This document shows positions 9,477 through 18,599 of a stretch of 42,604 bases of DNA, one piece after another. A program made the translations under genes and the position numbers. The stretch's first letter is position 1. Each line of letters begins with the position of its first letter. A model generated the notes under the pieces. That model did no database searches, was not told where the DNA came from, and saw only the letters and a list, made by a program, of their open reading frames with translations. Source of the stretch: Amphimedon queenslandica (lineage: Eukaryota > Porifera > Demospongiae > Haplosclerida > Niphatidae); NCBI RefSeq assembly GCF_000090795.2, contig NW_003546288.1, forward strand, positions 160,425-203,028. The letters run 5' to 3'.

Positions 9477-11226
9477 TTGTGTAGGACTTTTTTAATGGGT
9501 TGTCCATTTTTAATTAAGATTTGTACATCACCAGATGGTGAGACATTGTTAGTGAAAGAAGTTAACATTGAACACAATCATGATGTCAGTCAGGTAATTT
9601 CTATTGTTGTGATGTGTTATTTACTTTGTGATAGGCATTATTTCTTCATATGCCAAAGCAGTGCAGCCAAGGTAGAGAAATCAAAGATGAAGTAGGAAAA
9701 TTTTTGGAACTTCAGGCTAACAAACATATGGTGCAGACACATTTTATGAGTTTAACTGGTAAAGCAATTACGAGTGCACAACATTGCTATAAAAGTGAAG
9801 CATGGTCAAAAGAACGATGTCCAAGAATTAATAGCGGAAATGAAGAAAGTAGAAGGTAAATATAAACTTCTGTATTTTAACATGTATGGTTAATTACTTG
9901 TACATTAGGTGCTAAGGTTGTTGTGTTTACAGACAGTGATAAAACTGTCAGAAGCATTGACTTTCAGACAAAGGAAATGATTCAAACATTTCAAGCATAC
10001 ACAGAACTTCTACTAATAGATGAAACTTATAAGTATAATGATTGCAAATGCCTTTGTATGTTCCCTTGATAGTGGATGGAAATGGAGAGAGCAAAATTAT
10101 CTGCCTTTTGCTAACACAGTGTGAAGACAAGGATACACTTACCTGTTGAGTAGATGAGTTTAAGAAGCACAATGAAAACTGGTTGTTGGTACGTTGCATC
10201 ATGTCTGATAATGATATCACTGAGAGAGATGTTTTAGTCAACTATCTACCAATTGCTAATTAGTTGATTTGTTTATTTCACACATTTCGAAATATGAGAT
10301 GTGAAATTTCAACTGATAAACTTGGTATATCTCAAGCTAAAAGAAAATTGTGTTTTGTAGTGTTAAACAAGATGGGATATGCACAAGATAAAATTGAGTA
10401 CAATCAGCTACATGACCAGCTAAAGCAGTGTTCACCTAAAGCAGTACTTGATTATTTTCAAAACAACTGGCATTGAATTCAAGAACAGTGGGTAGATGGT
10501 TTAAAAAATGCCTGTTGTAATTACATGACCCGTACCAACAATAGAGTTGAAAGTATAAATCAAAAGTTAAAGCTGATTATTTCATGATACTCTGGAATAA
10601 TGCAATTCTTTTAAGATTTAATGAGGAGCCTTTCATCTATGGCAATTGAGAGAGATCACAGAGCTATAGAAATCATTGCTAAAAGGCATGTTGCTGCTTC
10701 AAGTGACTCTGTTCTTAATCAACACATGTCCCTTCTCTCACCCTATGCTTTTGAATATCTTAAATCTTAATTTAGCTATTCACATAAAGTGAAATTTTTT
10801 TCAAATAGCGACAATGAATCGTGTGAGTTTTTGTGTATGAAGTGAGTAGTTGCAGCTAAAATTGATGATTGTACCTGTGGTTTTGTCTCAGCTATATGAC
10901 TTTCTTGTCGACACATCATTTATGTGAGAAGTTATTAGAATCAACCAGAATATGAGGAGTCTTCGTGTGCAGTTCGATGGAAATTGCATTACTTCATCGA
11001 CAATCATTGAGTGTTCAAAGGCACTCACAATGAGCCAGAGTTGCCTGTTGTGGAAGTCACTGCTGTTCCAGCAAGTTCTAATAACAATTCGCAACAAATT
11101 TTGACTAAGCAAGAGAAGTATCGGAAAGCTTTTGAAATTACACAGTCACTGGCTCAACAGATTTCATCACTAGGAATGCGCGAGTTTGAGGAAGGAATAA
11201 TGGCACTAGACAACTTTCAAAATTAG
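9477..11226 (+). pseudogene. MULE transposase of the ZSWIM type, decayed
   Basis: Domains in order are as follows. First comes a FAR1/FLYWCH-like zinc region (GCPFLIKIC...EHNHD, 9495-9590). A 41-base intron follows (9594-9634, GTAATT...GATAG). Then comes a helical linker, then the MULE catalytic domain with the first Asp in LLIDETYKYND (near 10015) and the second in IMSDNDITERD (near 10205), followed by LICLFHTFRNMRCE (10265-10305). A SWIM zinc motif follows, CTCGF...SCRHI (10870-10915), then a tail ending in MREFEEGIMAL. The frame changes repeatedly: stops at about 10150 and 10261, one inside the SWIM motif, and shifts between 9900 and 10060. Related host genes are ZSWIM1/ZSWIM3; here the flanking repeats show it is a transposon copy. 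Confidence 0.88.
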
Positions 11227-11589
11227 TCAGTAATGGAAAGAGAGTCATGGTAGCAGAGAGATGTGATGGTAATTATGAAATTTTACTGTAAATATGTCAT
11301 TATAAGTGTCATGCAGGCTATAATAAAATTGAAAATTCAGATATAGAGATGGATGAAGAAAGAGGTAAATATTGTATATTTACCATAATAAATTTTACCT
11401 TATATTAGAAACATTATGTAAAATCATGAAGTTACCAAGCAGTAGTGGTATAAGTATGCATGCTGAAACAATTACTGTGACTGATGTTGTTTTAGATGAC
11501 TGTGCATTTGCCGAGAGTGGAATTGTTAAACAAAGTGGTAAAAATAGATATAGTTGCTGAAATATACATTTCATTTTTATATAGAAGTC

Positions 11590-12286
11590 TTGAGTATTGC
11601 ATGTAATGTCGACACCAACATCAGTAGTAATCAAGGTAAAATGTTGTTTCCATGGTTTTAAAAAATATCCTGTCTTAGGTGACACACTTACACTGCAAAA
11701 TGAGGTAGCACGGGAAAACAGTCTACAAATACTTAAATTACCAAAGAAAATGCGTAAAAGGAGACATCCTAAAGGTGCAGTGTTAACTGTAGTTGGTTTG
11801 CCAAAAAAATGTGTGTGCTGGGAGTAAGCCTGTGTCATTTTTAAAAAAATCAGTAACAGAGAAAGCTAAAGGTCTATATATAATATTGATACATTTGTAA
11901 TATATGTACTTTTACTTCCCATAGTTATGCTTGGATCGTTGTTCAATTGCACGTTGATACTCGTGCTATGACAACTGATAGTTTGATTGAGGAGTCAGAG
12001 GTTGAAGTGCACCTGGAGAAAGTACCAATAAAATGCTTAGATGAGAATGTCTGCATCAATAACATTCGGATGTTTTTTACTTATGATGCCTGGAGCTTGG
12101 TGCATCATGTTATTGGTACTCTACAAGCTAAAGGTACATGGGTATGTACTACTTGTTCATCTGATCTTCATTCTTATCAAAATATTTGTTGTTAACAGTT
12201 GCCTGGACTGGCACCATTTAAAGTTTATAGGTTTGTCTCAATCTCCAAAGTCAAAGTACTGGCGTTGCAGATCTTGTCATGTCTGA
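11590..12286 (+). pseudogene. C-terminal extension of the MULE transposase with a PHD finger
   Basis: After the SWIM region and likely introns, the forward strand carries a basic AT-hook-like block, LPKKMRKRRHPKGA (near 11740), then a block near 11965-12110. The end has paired cysteines characteristic of a PHD finger: CTTC (near 12151), CLDWHH (near 12203, with the spaced C/H ligands) and CRSCHV ending at TGA 12284-12286. One break lies inside it, where the frame runs to a stop at 12193-12195 and resumes in another frame near 12199. Because it lies inside the MULE and on the same strand, I read it as the end of the transposase protein. It could also be a separate captured gene. Confidence 0.65.
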
Positions 12287-12668
12287 GGATATTGTATTAG
12301 CTACTTATTCATGTCATTGCATGATTTATAACACTACTTAACAATTTTTTTTTTTAATTTAAAAGTTATATATAAAACTGACAAAGTGAATTCGTTGCAC
12401 CAGGCTGTAGCTACATTCATTTCAATCATTTGCCACACCAATTGATAGCCTCCTGAGTCACCACTGAGCTCAAGAACCTTAGGTTCATATCCTGACGGTA
12501 CTGAACAAAAAATTAAGTGCTATAAACAAAAAGTTAACATTAAAAGATGAAAAATTATGCCCTAATGTTACTCATGAGTAACACGTCACATTGCGCAAGC
12601 GCAGTTCTCAGTTCCGTGAAAACAGCCATTCCTTCGTCGTTTACGGTTCCTTGAAAATAGTCACTGCC

Positions 12669-13320
12669 AAAATATTATGGTTAGAAGTTGCTAGCTGTAC
12701 CAGTGATCCTGCACACATTGCACAATACTATTTCCCTATAGTTGCGAAGATAGGAGGTATATGTTGTTATAGCATTTAATTAAACTATATATAAGCTTAA
12801 AGGTTGCCCCAGATTTTTGAGGACATTATTCAGGTACAGAAAGTAGCACTATTGCTTTTTTGCAGCCTTTGCTTCAACACCTAAGTGGTAATGGTGCCAC
12901 AGTATCACACATATATAGAAAATCTATAATGAATCAGGTACCTTCCAGCATTTATAAGCATGTCTACTTAGTTATTATAATTATAAAGATATGAGAGAAT
13001 AGAATCATTTTTGAGTCCACTTCGAAATAGCTACACAGAATGGTGGATGAACTTCTTTAAAGTAATTCATACTAAATATGATATATCAATTTCATGTGTA
13101 TGTTGTAACTGTAGCAATTATTTCAAAATTTTTTATTAAGTTGCTTATTAGTGATACTGCAAGGTATGCATTTGGTTCATTGATTCAAGAACAATTAAAT
13201 AGCTTTAAAGAAGAATGGAATGCACAAGTTATAAGAAAAAGTGCAATGGCTGAAGCTCCTGGAAGTATACTTAATTTACTGTATGAGTATCCTGAATTAA
13301 TAGATGGTAAGTCTACATAA
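12669..13320 (+). pseudogene. IS3EU-like integrase, C-terminal exons
   Basis: The interrupted exon resumes after the MULE with KILWLEV and runs to 12756. A 46-base intron (12757-12802) follows, splicing Gly-Gly-Cys-Pro in frame. The next exon (12803-12937) ends IYRKSIMNQ, a 58-base intron (12938-12995) follows, and the next exon starts RIESFLSPLRN. Asn-Gln-Arg-Ile-Glu across the splice is the conserved block with the catalytic Glu. A deletion of about one base near 12824 destroys the codon expected for the second catalytic Asp, just before SGTE. The final part reads ARYAFGSLIQEQLNSF to LLYEYPELIDG (13160-13308). A consensus donor GTAAGT follows at 13309, so the stop at 13318 is probably in an intron. 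Confidence 0.78.
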
Positions 13321-13571
13321 CCTATTTGTGTGGAAAACGAGGATTAGTGATCATTTTTGTCCAAATTAATAAAGAAACAATTTGAAATTCAGTAATACAG
13401 TTTCGTAGGAAGCCTTTCCTTGTAGGTGAAAATTACAAAAACTTCACTGATACTTTAGTAGCACACTGTTTTTTTCACTTCTGCAATTACTAGATCAGTA
13501 TTTTTAAAGAGAAAAAGAAAGATTGCTAAATGATAAGCAAAGTTTATAAATGAGAATGATTAACAGTGGCT

Positions 13572-13817
13572 TCAATGAGTATTATCATTGCAGTGCACTT
13601 TTATAGGCAGCTGCTCAGTCAGTACCACTAGTCTGCAACTCAGGGAAAAGTCCTCATTCATAAATGCTCCAAAACCTAGTGTATCGCACAAAGGACAGGA
13701 TAATTGAGGGTCTGCATAAGTAACCAATGAACCATTAGGCAAATTACAAATGGTGTCTGGCACATATGTACAAAATTGTCTTCCACACTTAACACAACTT
13801 GAAATCGCAGCATCCAT
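13572..13817 (-). CDS. Cys-rich small protein, possible second gene of the IS3EU-like element
   Basis: An 81-residue reverse-strand frame starts at ATG 13815-13817. It has two CxxC pairs, SCVKCGRQFC near the start and CPLCDTLGFG near the middle, suggesting a zinc-binding fold. The same strand just upstream (13960-13860) is also free of stops in one frame and contains Gly/Ser-rich sequence, so this may be the last exon of a longer gene that starts near 14826. It is convergent with the integrase gene and lies inside the same transposon. I do not recognise a family. Confidence 0.4.
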   Translation of the reverse strand: MDAAISSCVKCGRQFCTYVPDTICNLPNGSLVTYADPQLSCPLCDTLGFGAFMNEDFSLSCRLVVLTEQLPIKVHCNDNTH

Positions 13818-14035
13818 TTCAAGTGTGTTAATATGATGTTCGTTACTATGAGTAAATACGATTTACCAAGACTAGATGTGGTTGTGGCATGGTACCACCA
13901 CTACTACCAGCTATAGCTGTCTTAGCATCACCAGCATCTTTTTGCCATAGTGTAAGGTGAAATGAAAACATTTGTTAGCACGTATACTATAGAAACCTAA
14001 AAATATGCCCCCAGACTCAAATTAAAATAAAACAT

Positions 14036-14109
14036 GTAAATAAAAAACATTAAAAATGGGAAAATAGTAGGATTGAATTGGGAAAATGTAAGGAAACAAG
14101 ACGGTACTT
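14036..14109. repeat. Left arm of a foldback element running into a sequence gap
   Basis: These 74 bases match the left arm of the hairpin element at 27015-27314 (shared blocks AACATTAAAAATG, AGTAGGATT, GGTACTT). The sequence turns into N exactly inside the arm. In the complete copy about 228 further bases follow this point, close to the 253-base gap. Confidence 0.75.
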
Positions 14110-14362
14110 NNNNNNNNNNNNNNNNNNNNNNNNNNNNNNNNNNNNNNNNNNNNNNNNNNNNNNNNNNNNNNNNNNNNNNNNNNNNNNNNNNNNNNNNNNN
14201 NNNNNNNNNNNNNNNNNNNNNNNNNNNNNNNNNNNNNNNNNNNNNNNNNNNNNNNNNNNNNNNNNNNNNNNNNNNNNNNNNNNNNNNNNNNNNNNNNNNN
14301 NNNNNNNNNNNNNNNNNNNNNNNNNNNNNNNNNNNNNNNNNNNNNNNNNNNNNNNNNNNNNN
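14110..14362. other. Assembly gap (253 N)
   Basis: A run of N. No sequence can be read. The left side ends within an inverted-repeat element, and the right side starts with unrelated sequence. The bases around 14363-14640 hold no gene I can recognise on either strand. Confidence 0.99.
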
Positions 14363-14646
14363 ATGAAGTATATGATGAGTACTATTCCGAAAGGCTTTTA
14401 CTGAGACTGCATTCCAAAGTATTACTAGCTGAATTAGCAAGTTTGGAGACACAATTACAGCAACAATTTATTATTATTACTACTCTAAAAATAATTATTA
14501 AATAACTAAAAGTAATTTATTAGACCATAGATATTGTAATATCTAATATCTATGATTATGTGCACTCTATCTATTATCAGATATAAATAATATTGGCACC
14601 ACCCTCTAGCTTTCAAATGCTTAGCAGAGTGGGATAAAACGTCATG

Positions 14647-14826
14647 CTAAATTTTGAATAATAAGACATTCTGACCTTTTTTCATTTTAGGCAATATTTG
14701 TTGGGAATGGCTGTCTTCCAAAGAATAGAATATGTCGAGTGTAGTGGTCAAATCGCTTTCTAACACTGCTATAGTTGCGTCAATAATGCCTTCCTTTTTC
14801 AGAACTTCTCGGAGAGAGCTATCCAT
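14647..14826 (-). CDS. Small SAM-like helical segment, possible first exon of the reverse-strand gene
   Basis: A 59-residue frame starts at ATG 14824-14826, shortly inside the right end of the IS3EU-like element. It begins MDSSLREVLKKEGI and ends KMKKGQNVLLFKI before a stop. The spacing of hydrophobic residues and the Leu-Pro-Lys-Met...Gly-Gln ending resemble SAM-type helical domains, but this is an impression and not a family match. Position and strand fit a promoter-proximal exon of the same gene as 13572-13817, with the gap and foldback element in its intron. Confidence 0.4.
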   Translation of the reverse strand: MDSSLREVLKKEGIIDATIAVLESDLTTTLDIFYSLEDSHSQQILPKMKKGQNVLLFKI

Positions 14827-15049
14827 GTTTCTGTAGCTTCATAGTAAGAGTTAAGAGTAAACAGTCACAAACATTCACAAAGTAAACAAGACTTCTGAAT
14901 CACCTCGTGGAATGGGTGTGGTCTAATGAAATGCTTAAGTACAAACGTGTACTAGTATGATAGAGTATACTGGCAAGCATGGTCATGGAAACGAGAATAC
15001 GATCGTGAAAATGGAAGTGGGAATGTGAATGTCCCTTGGGGCTTCCGTA

Positions 15050-15575
15050 TATTTCAACGACAGTTACGAGTGTGCTGTACAACCCGCAGTAGACTCGCAA
15101 GTAAGTGTACAACATAGTGCTCCTCTCCCATAACTACTTCAGTGACGGAGAACTCGTTAGAGACTTTAGTCATATCCTTCATGAGCTCATGAACAAAGTC
15201 ACTGTCTTTCAATCTGAGAGAGTAAATTTTGAGTCTGAGAGCAAGCTTTTCGCCCAGGTTTTCTTTTGAAACTGCGCTGCAAGCTTCTTCCAAACTGCGA
15301 CAGGATCATCAGCCTCTCCTATGACATACAGTAATAATGGATCCAAGTCAGAACAATTATAGCAGGAGCCTTCTCATACTTAGTCATAAAGGTCTGATTG
15401 TCTTGACCAGTAACATCTCTCGGAGCGACTCCTTCTTCGTTACAATTCTTCACACTCCTTCCATCAATGCCATCATGCATTTTTCTTTCCAAGTGGGACA
15501 GTTGCTACCATTCAAAGGAACTATTGCTGTGCTAACTTCAGACTCAGTTGCCATCTCTTTACTTCAGTTGTGCTG
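15050..15575 (-). pseudogene. Copia gag, N-terminal and middle part
   Basis: Reverse-strand reading starts at ATG near 15555 (MATESEVS...), 30 bases inside the primer-binding site. It includes WKEKCMMALM (near 15480), a block around 15300 in other frames, and KLALRLKIYSLRLKDSDF (15255-15200). This is the LTR copia-type gag region, followed by VVHLLASL and, after a shift, TLVTVVE. At 15050 the frame meets the IS3EU-like insertion and continues beyond it at 8369. Several shifts are visible between 15300 and 15480 and one near 15085. This supplies the capsid half missing from the copy of Copia seen at lower coordinates. Confidence 0.85.
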
Positions 15576-15586
15576 GGCTCATCACC
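15570..15586 (-). other. Primer-binding region of the Copia element
   Basis: Just inside the 5' LTR the reverse strand reads GGTGATGAGCCCAGCA. Many Copia elements have a TGGTATCAGAGC-type tRNA-Met primer site here, and this is a degenerate or variant form. The base-level LTR end is uncertain by a few bases. Confidence 0.5.
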
Positions 15587-15879
15587 AGCCAATTACCGTG
15601 GCAGTTGTAACAAAATTATAAGTATTATTTCAGAGAATAAAAAATGAAGAGAGAGGAAACAGAGAGAGTTTACAGCAAAACAACGTAGACTAGACACACA
15701 GAACTAACTAACCAAAACCACACACGGATAAAGGATTAACAGTAAACCACAAAGTCAGGAAGAATGTTAAAACTAACATTGTGTTCACACAGTAATAATT
15801 GACAATCTACAGTAATCAATAATTTAATGCAAAATCACTCATAACATTATATACACAATTAAACTGTCTACTCTCAACA
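15587..15879 (-). repeat. 5' LTR of the Copia element
   Basis: It aligns with the 3' LTR at 1517-1817 and starts TGTTGAGAGTAGACA on the reverse strand. Its length is 293 against 301 bases because of indels. The outer border is AAACT at 15880-15884, identical to the sequence beyond the 3' LTR. Confidence 0.88.
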
Positions 15880-15884
15880 AAACT

Positions 15885-16937
15885 CTAAACTTTTCCCCTC
15901 TCTTCTGTGTTCATACATCATGCAGTAGTACATACAATACTAACATCACTTTAAACAAAGAGCTCTCATTTTTATTGACCAACACTTCATTGAACATAGC
16001 AACCGCCTCAATTGCATTTATGTATAGTATTTTCTTATATTGATTTCAGTATTAATCATTTTAAAAGATAATGTTTTGAGCAACTGAACATTGACTAATG
16101 GTTAATTTTAGCATGGACAAATGCTTTGGGTAAGTTATGGCCTTCAACAAAGGAAGGGCTCCATTATATTTATACCTAATAAATTACATGTATTCTAATT
16201 GGTTAAACTTTGCACTTTCCTTATAAGCATGACATTAAATGCAGCAAACACATGCATTACCATTGACTATAGTAACTACATGTACATCTTTTCCATCTCA
16301 CTGTATATTTACATGTAGTGACTCAACAGTCAAAATTATAACGTAGGGTCCCAAATAGCTACTAGATTGACAGGAAGAGACGAGCATATCAGGTAAGCAA
16401 TACAACAATATTCTTGCTTTTTAGACATGAAAAAGTAGAAGCAAAAAAATTGGACCATATCTCATTATATAAATGATTAGTGTCATCTTTTTGTTGTTGC
16501 TTAAGGTGTTACCACATAAGGTCTTAGGTCGTAGGTGTCAACTGGACAAAATGAGATACAAAGAGAAAAGTATCAGTGACAATTTACCATGGTATAAACT
16601 GAACTTCTCATTCTTTCTCACTTTGCCTAGACTAGCAATATAGTTACATGCAAGCTGTTCTCTCAAATTTAGGTAATGACGTCAACAACTATGGCAACTA
16701 TTAATTGTAGTTGCTTTAAGTAAAAGCAACAAAATTTAAATTAATTAAATGACAAATTTTAAATTAATTAAATAACAAAATTAAATGACATTCAAAAATC
16801 AATAATCTATACTTTTAAAAACAGTGACATCATTGTCTTTCTCTGGCTGTTGGCTGCCGCTGCTCATTTTGTCTATCAGCTTTCTCGCCCCACTTTTTCT
16901 TTTTTACTTGTTACTTATTTTCAACTGCAGGCCAGAT
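15885..16937. other. AT-rich stretch without a recognised gene
   Basis: No coherent frame or known domain on either strand. A short imperfect duplication, AATTAATTAAAT, occurs near 16740-16785. The last 110 bases before 16938 may be the leader of the DIRS-like element, since a pyrimidine-rich tract and CTGCAG precede its first ATG. Confidence 0.7.
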
Positions 16938-18475
16938 ATGCCGGTAAAGCGTGGTACCGGCCGTAGAAGGTCGTCTCACCCATCAACCAGGGCTTTTTCT
17001 ACCGCTACCAGGGGTCAGGAAGCCAAGATGGAGTCTTCAACTGTAATAGTTTCTCATCATGGACCCACGGGTATGGAGATGCCAGGCGGCTACCCGTATG
17101 TACCGCTTCAGGAACATCACAGCTAGATGAGCTACATATTGCATCAACTTAGGTCTCATGCAGGCTGGTCCAAGAGCAACCCTCTGTTTGCTGCTCCAGC
17201 TGCTTTGGCCGCAATTTCTTCATCCACATCGCTCTCCATTTGTTCAACCCCAGCTGTATAAACTGGCCCCCCTGTGACTGCAGCTGGGTCACTTTCCCGC
17301 CTTGACTTGTTTCTGGGAGCACTGTAGTGGCTTCTGCTGCTGCTTGTAGTCCTTTGATGTTCCCTGGAGTGTCTGGTAAGTTTTAATAGTGCTTGTTAGG
17401 CTGCATAGTGGTTGTTTATGGACATGTTAGTTCCAAGCTTTTGTTTTGCTTTTGTATTCGAAATAAATTTTTTTTTGTGAGTTAGCCATATTTGTTGCTC
17501 CATTTGGTTAATTGCATATAATTTCCTGCATGCCCTTGTCTTACCTGCATTAAAGCAGCTGCGATTTTTATTTTGGGGTTTATGTCTTTGTATGTTCTTT
17601 CCACAGGTGGCTGATGGCTGGATCTGGCCTTCTTGGAGGCCCTCCACCCCCACAGGCATTGGTTTTGGTCCCACTTGTTCAGACTAGTACTGTATTTCCT
17701 CAGGCCCCTACTCGTGCTTAGGCATCGGCACCTCTAATCCAAGCAGCACAATGTCGGCAGCAGGTGGGACTAGTTTTATCACCAGATTGCCCTCCAATTC
17801 CTGCAAAGTTAGTTGAGAAAGCATTGTCTGGCCAGTTCTTGGAGATGAGGGACTTTCTGGTTGGTAATGTCAAGATTTTTGATAATTTGGAATCTGCTCA
17901 CTAGCCAGTTGCTATCACTTTAGGCAGGCCAAAAGCAAAGGCAGTTTCAAGCCTTTTGGCTTAGATCCACTGCCTGCATAGCGATTTGCAGTCGAGACCC
18001 ATTGACCAGGGATATGCTTGCTTATGCTTGACTAATCTTGAGTGAGGTGATGAGCCATGGTGGGACAGGATGGCTTGAGTATGACAGAGCCACATGGCAG
18101 CGAAAGGCTATTGACACATTTAAGCCTTGGAATGTTTTGGATCCCCAGATGCATTGTGTGTTTATACTGAGCCGGAGTTCTTCCTCGTTTAATAAACGAT
18201 GTTGGTTGTCCCAGGAGGTGGACCATGTGGCAGCCCAATGTGCATTGGCATCTTTAGATTCTTTTCCGGGACAAGGAGGGGCAGAGCCTCGTCATAGCTC
18301 TTTTATTTGCCAGTCTTGGAATAGTGGTTTATGTACTTTTTCGGGCTCTTGCAACTACCACCATGTGTTTTCCAGTTCGTCTGGTAATCATAAGGCTATA
18401 GATTGCCTTGCTGCTAGGAGTGTTCCAGCCCCTGCACAAGCAAAAAGAGGGCAGCATTCACCACCTAAGCATTAA
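16938..18475 (+). pseudogene. Gag-like protein of the DIRS-like element
   Basis: The likely start is ATG at 16938, followed by a basic segment MPVKRGTGRRRSSHP and a Thr/Ser/Pro-rich region that shifts frame after 17126. An intron-like interval with GTAAGT at 17376 and CCACAG at 17606 lies inside. A conserved block, CPPIPAKLVEKALSGQFLEM, lies near 17790-17850. The last frame (18038-18475) has RKAIDTFKPWNVLDPQMH and a Cys/His cluster, CQSWNSGLC...C near 18308-18355, like the zinc region at the end of DIRS/Ngaro gag proteins. Later ligands are mutated (serine run near 18370). Stops separate the blocks. Confidence 0.65.
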
Positions 18476-18599
18476 CATTATGTTCCGTTCACTATTGTAC
18501 TGTTTTTCACTGTTCATTTAATCACTTATGTATTTTATGAAATTCAGTTTTCATCTCGCTGGCAGCTGTTTTGTTATTTACTTTTATTTTAAGGTTTTT

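Larger units (their letters stand above)
9191..12668 (+). mobile_element. MULE transposon with 9-base target duplication
   Basis: Terminal inverted repeats of about 42 bases start GGCAGTGACTATTTT at 9191, and the reverse complement ends at 12668. They also share GGAACC, TAAACGAC and AAGGAATG blocks with only a few mismatches. The perfect duplication AAAATATTA flanks the element (9182-9190 and 12669-12677). Nine-base duplications are typical of Mutator-like elements. The three duplicated codons (Lys-Ile-Leu) lie in an exon of the surrounding integrase gene, whose frame is restored on removal. It encodes a ZSWIM-type transposase. Confidence 0.92.
8370..15049 (+). mobile_element. IS3EU-like DNA transposon inserted in Copia gag
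   Basis: The ends are TACGGAAGCCCC on the left (8370-8381) and its exact reverse complement on the right (15038-15049). Beyond 12 bases the arms diverge. The flanks are TCTTTC (8364-8369) and TATTTC (15050-15055), a 6-base duplication with one mismatch. Copia gag continues in frame across the join when the element and one duplication are removed. As I recall, eukaryotic IS3EU elements have 6-base duplications and TAY...RTA ends, and the integrase-type gene inside fits. The element holds that integrase on the forward strand and a probable second gene on the reverse strand. It has itself been invaded by a MULE and a foldback element. Confidence 0.75.
1517..15879 (-). mobile_element. Copia LTR retrotransposon, opened by nested insertions
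   Basis: Two related LTRs (1517-1817 and 15587-15879) lie 14 kb apart and are flanked by the same 5-base sequence AAACT (1512-1516 and 15880-15884), as expected of one Copia integration. Between them, in reverse-strand order, come primer-binding site, gag, zinc knuckle, protease, integrase, RT and RNase H, interrupted by a piggyBac, a MITE and an IS3EU-like transposon. Removing these three inserts with one target duplication each leaves about 4.1 kb, slightly short of a full Copia element because part of RT is deleted. Many stops and frameshifts are present, so the element is dead. Confidence 0.9.

Noticed and set aside
9477..12286. A host ZSWIM-family gene
   Set aside because: Terminal inverted repeats and a perfect 9-base duplication enclose it, and it is full of stops.
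13997..14452. Open frames spanning the N run
   Set aside because: They are translations of unknown bases and have no support.
1517..15879. Two separate, truncated Copia elements
   Set aside because: The identical AAACT flanks and the complementary gene content show one element opened by insertions.
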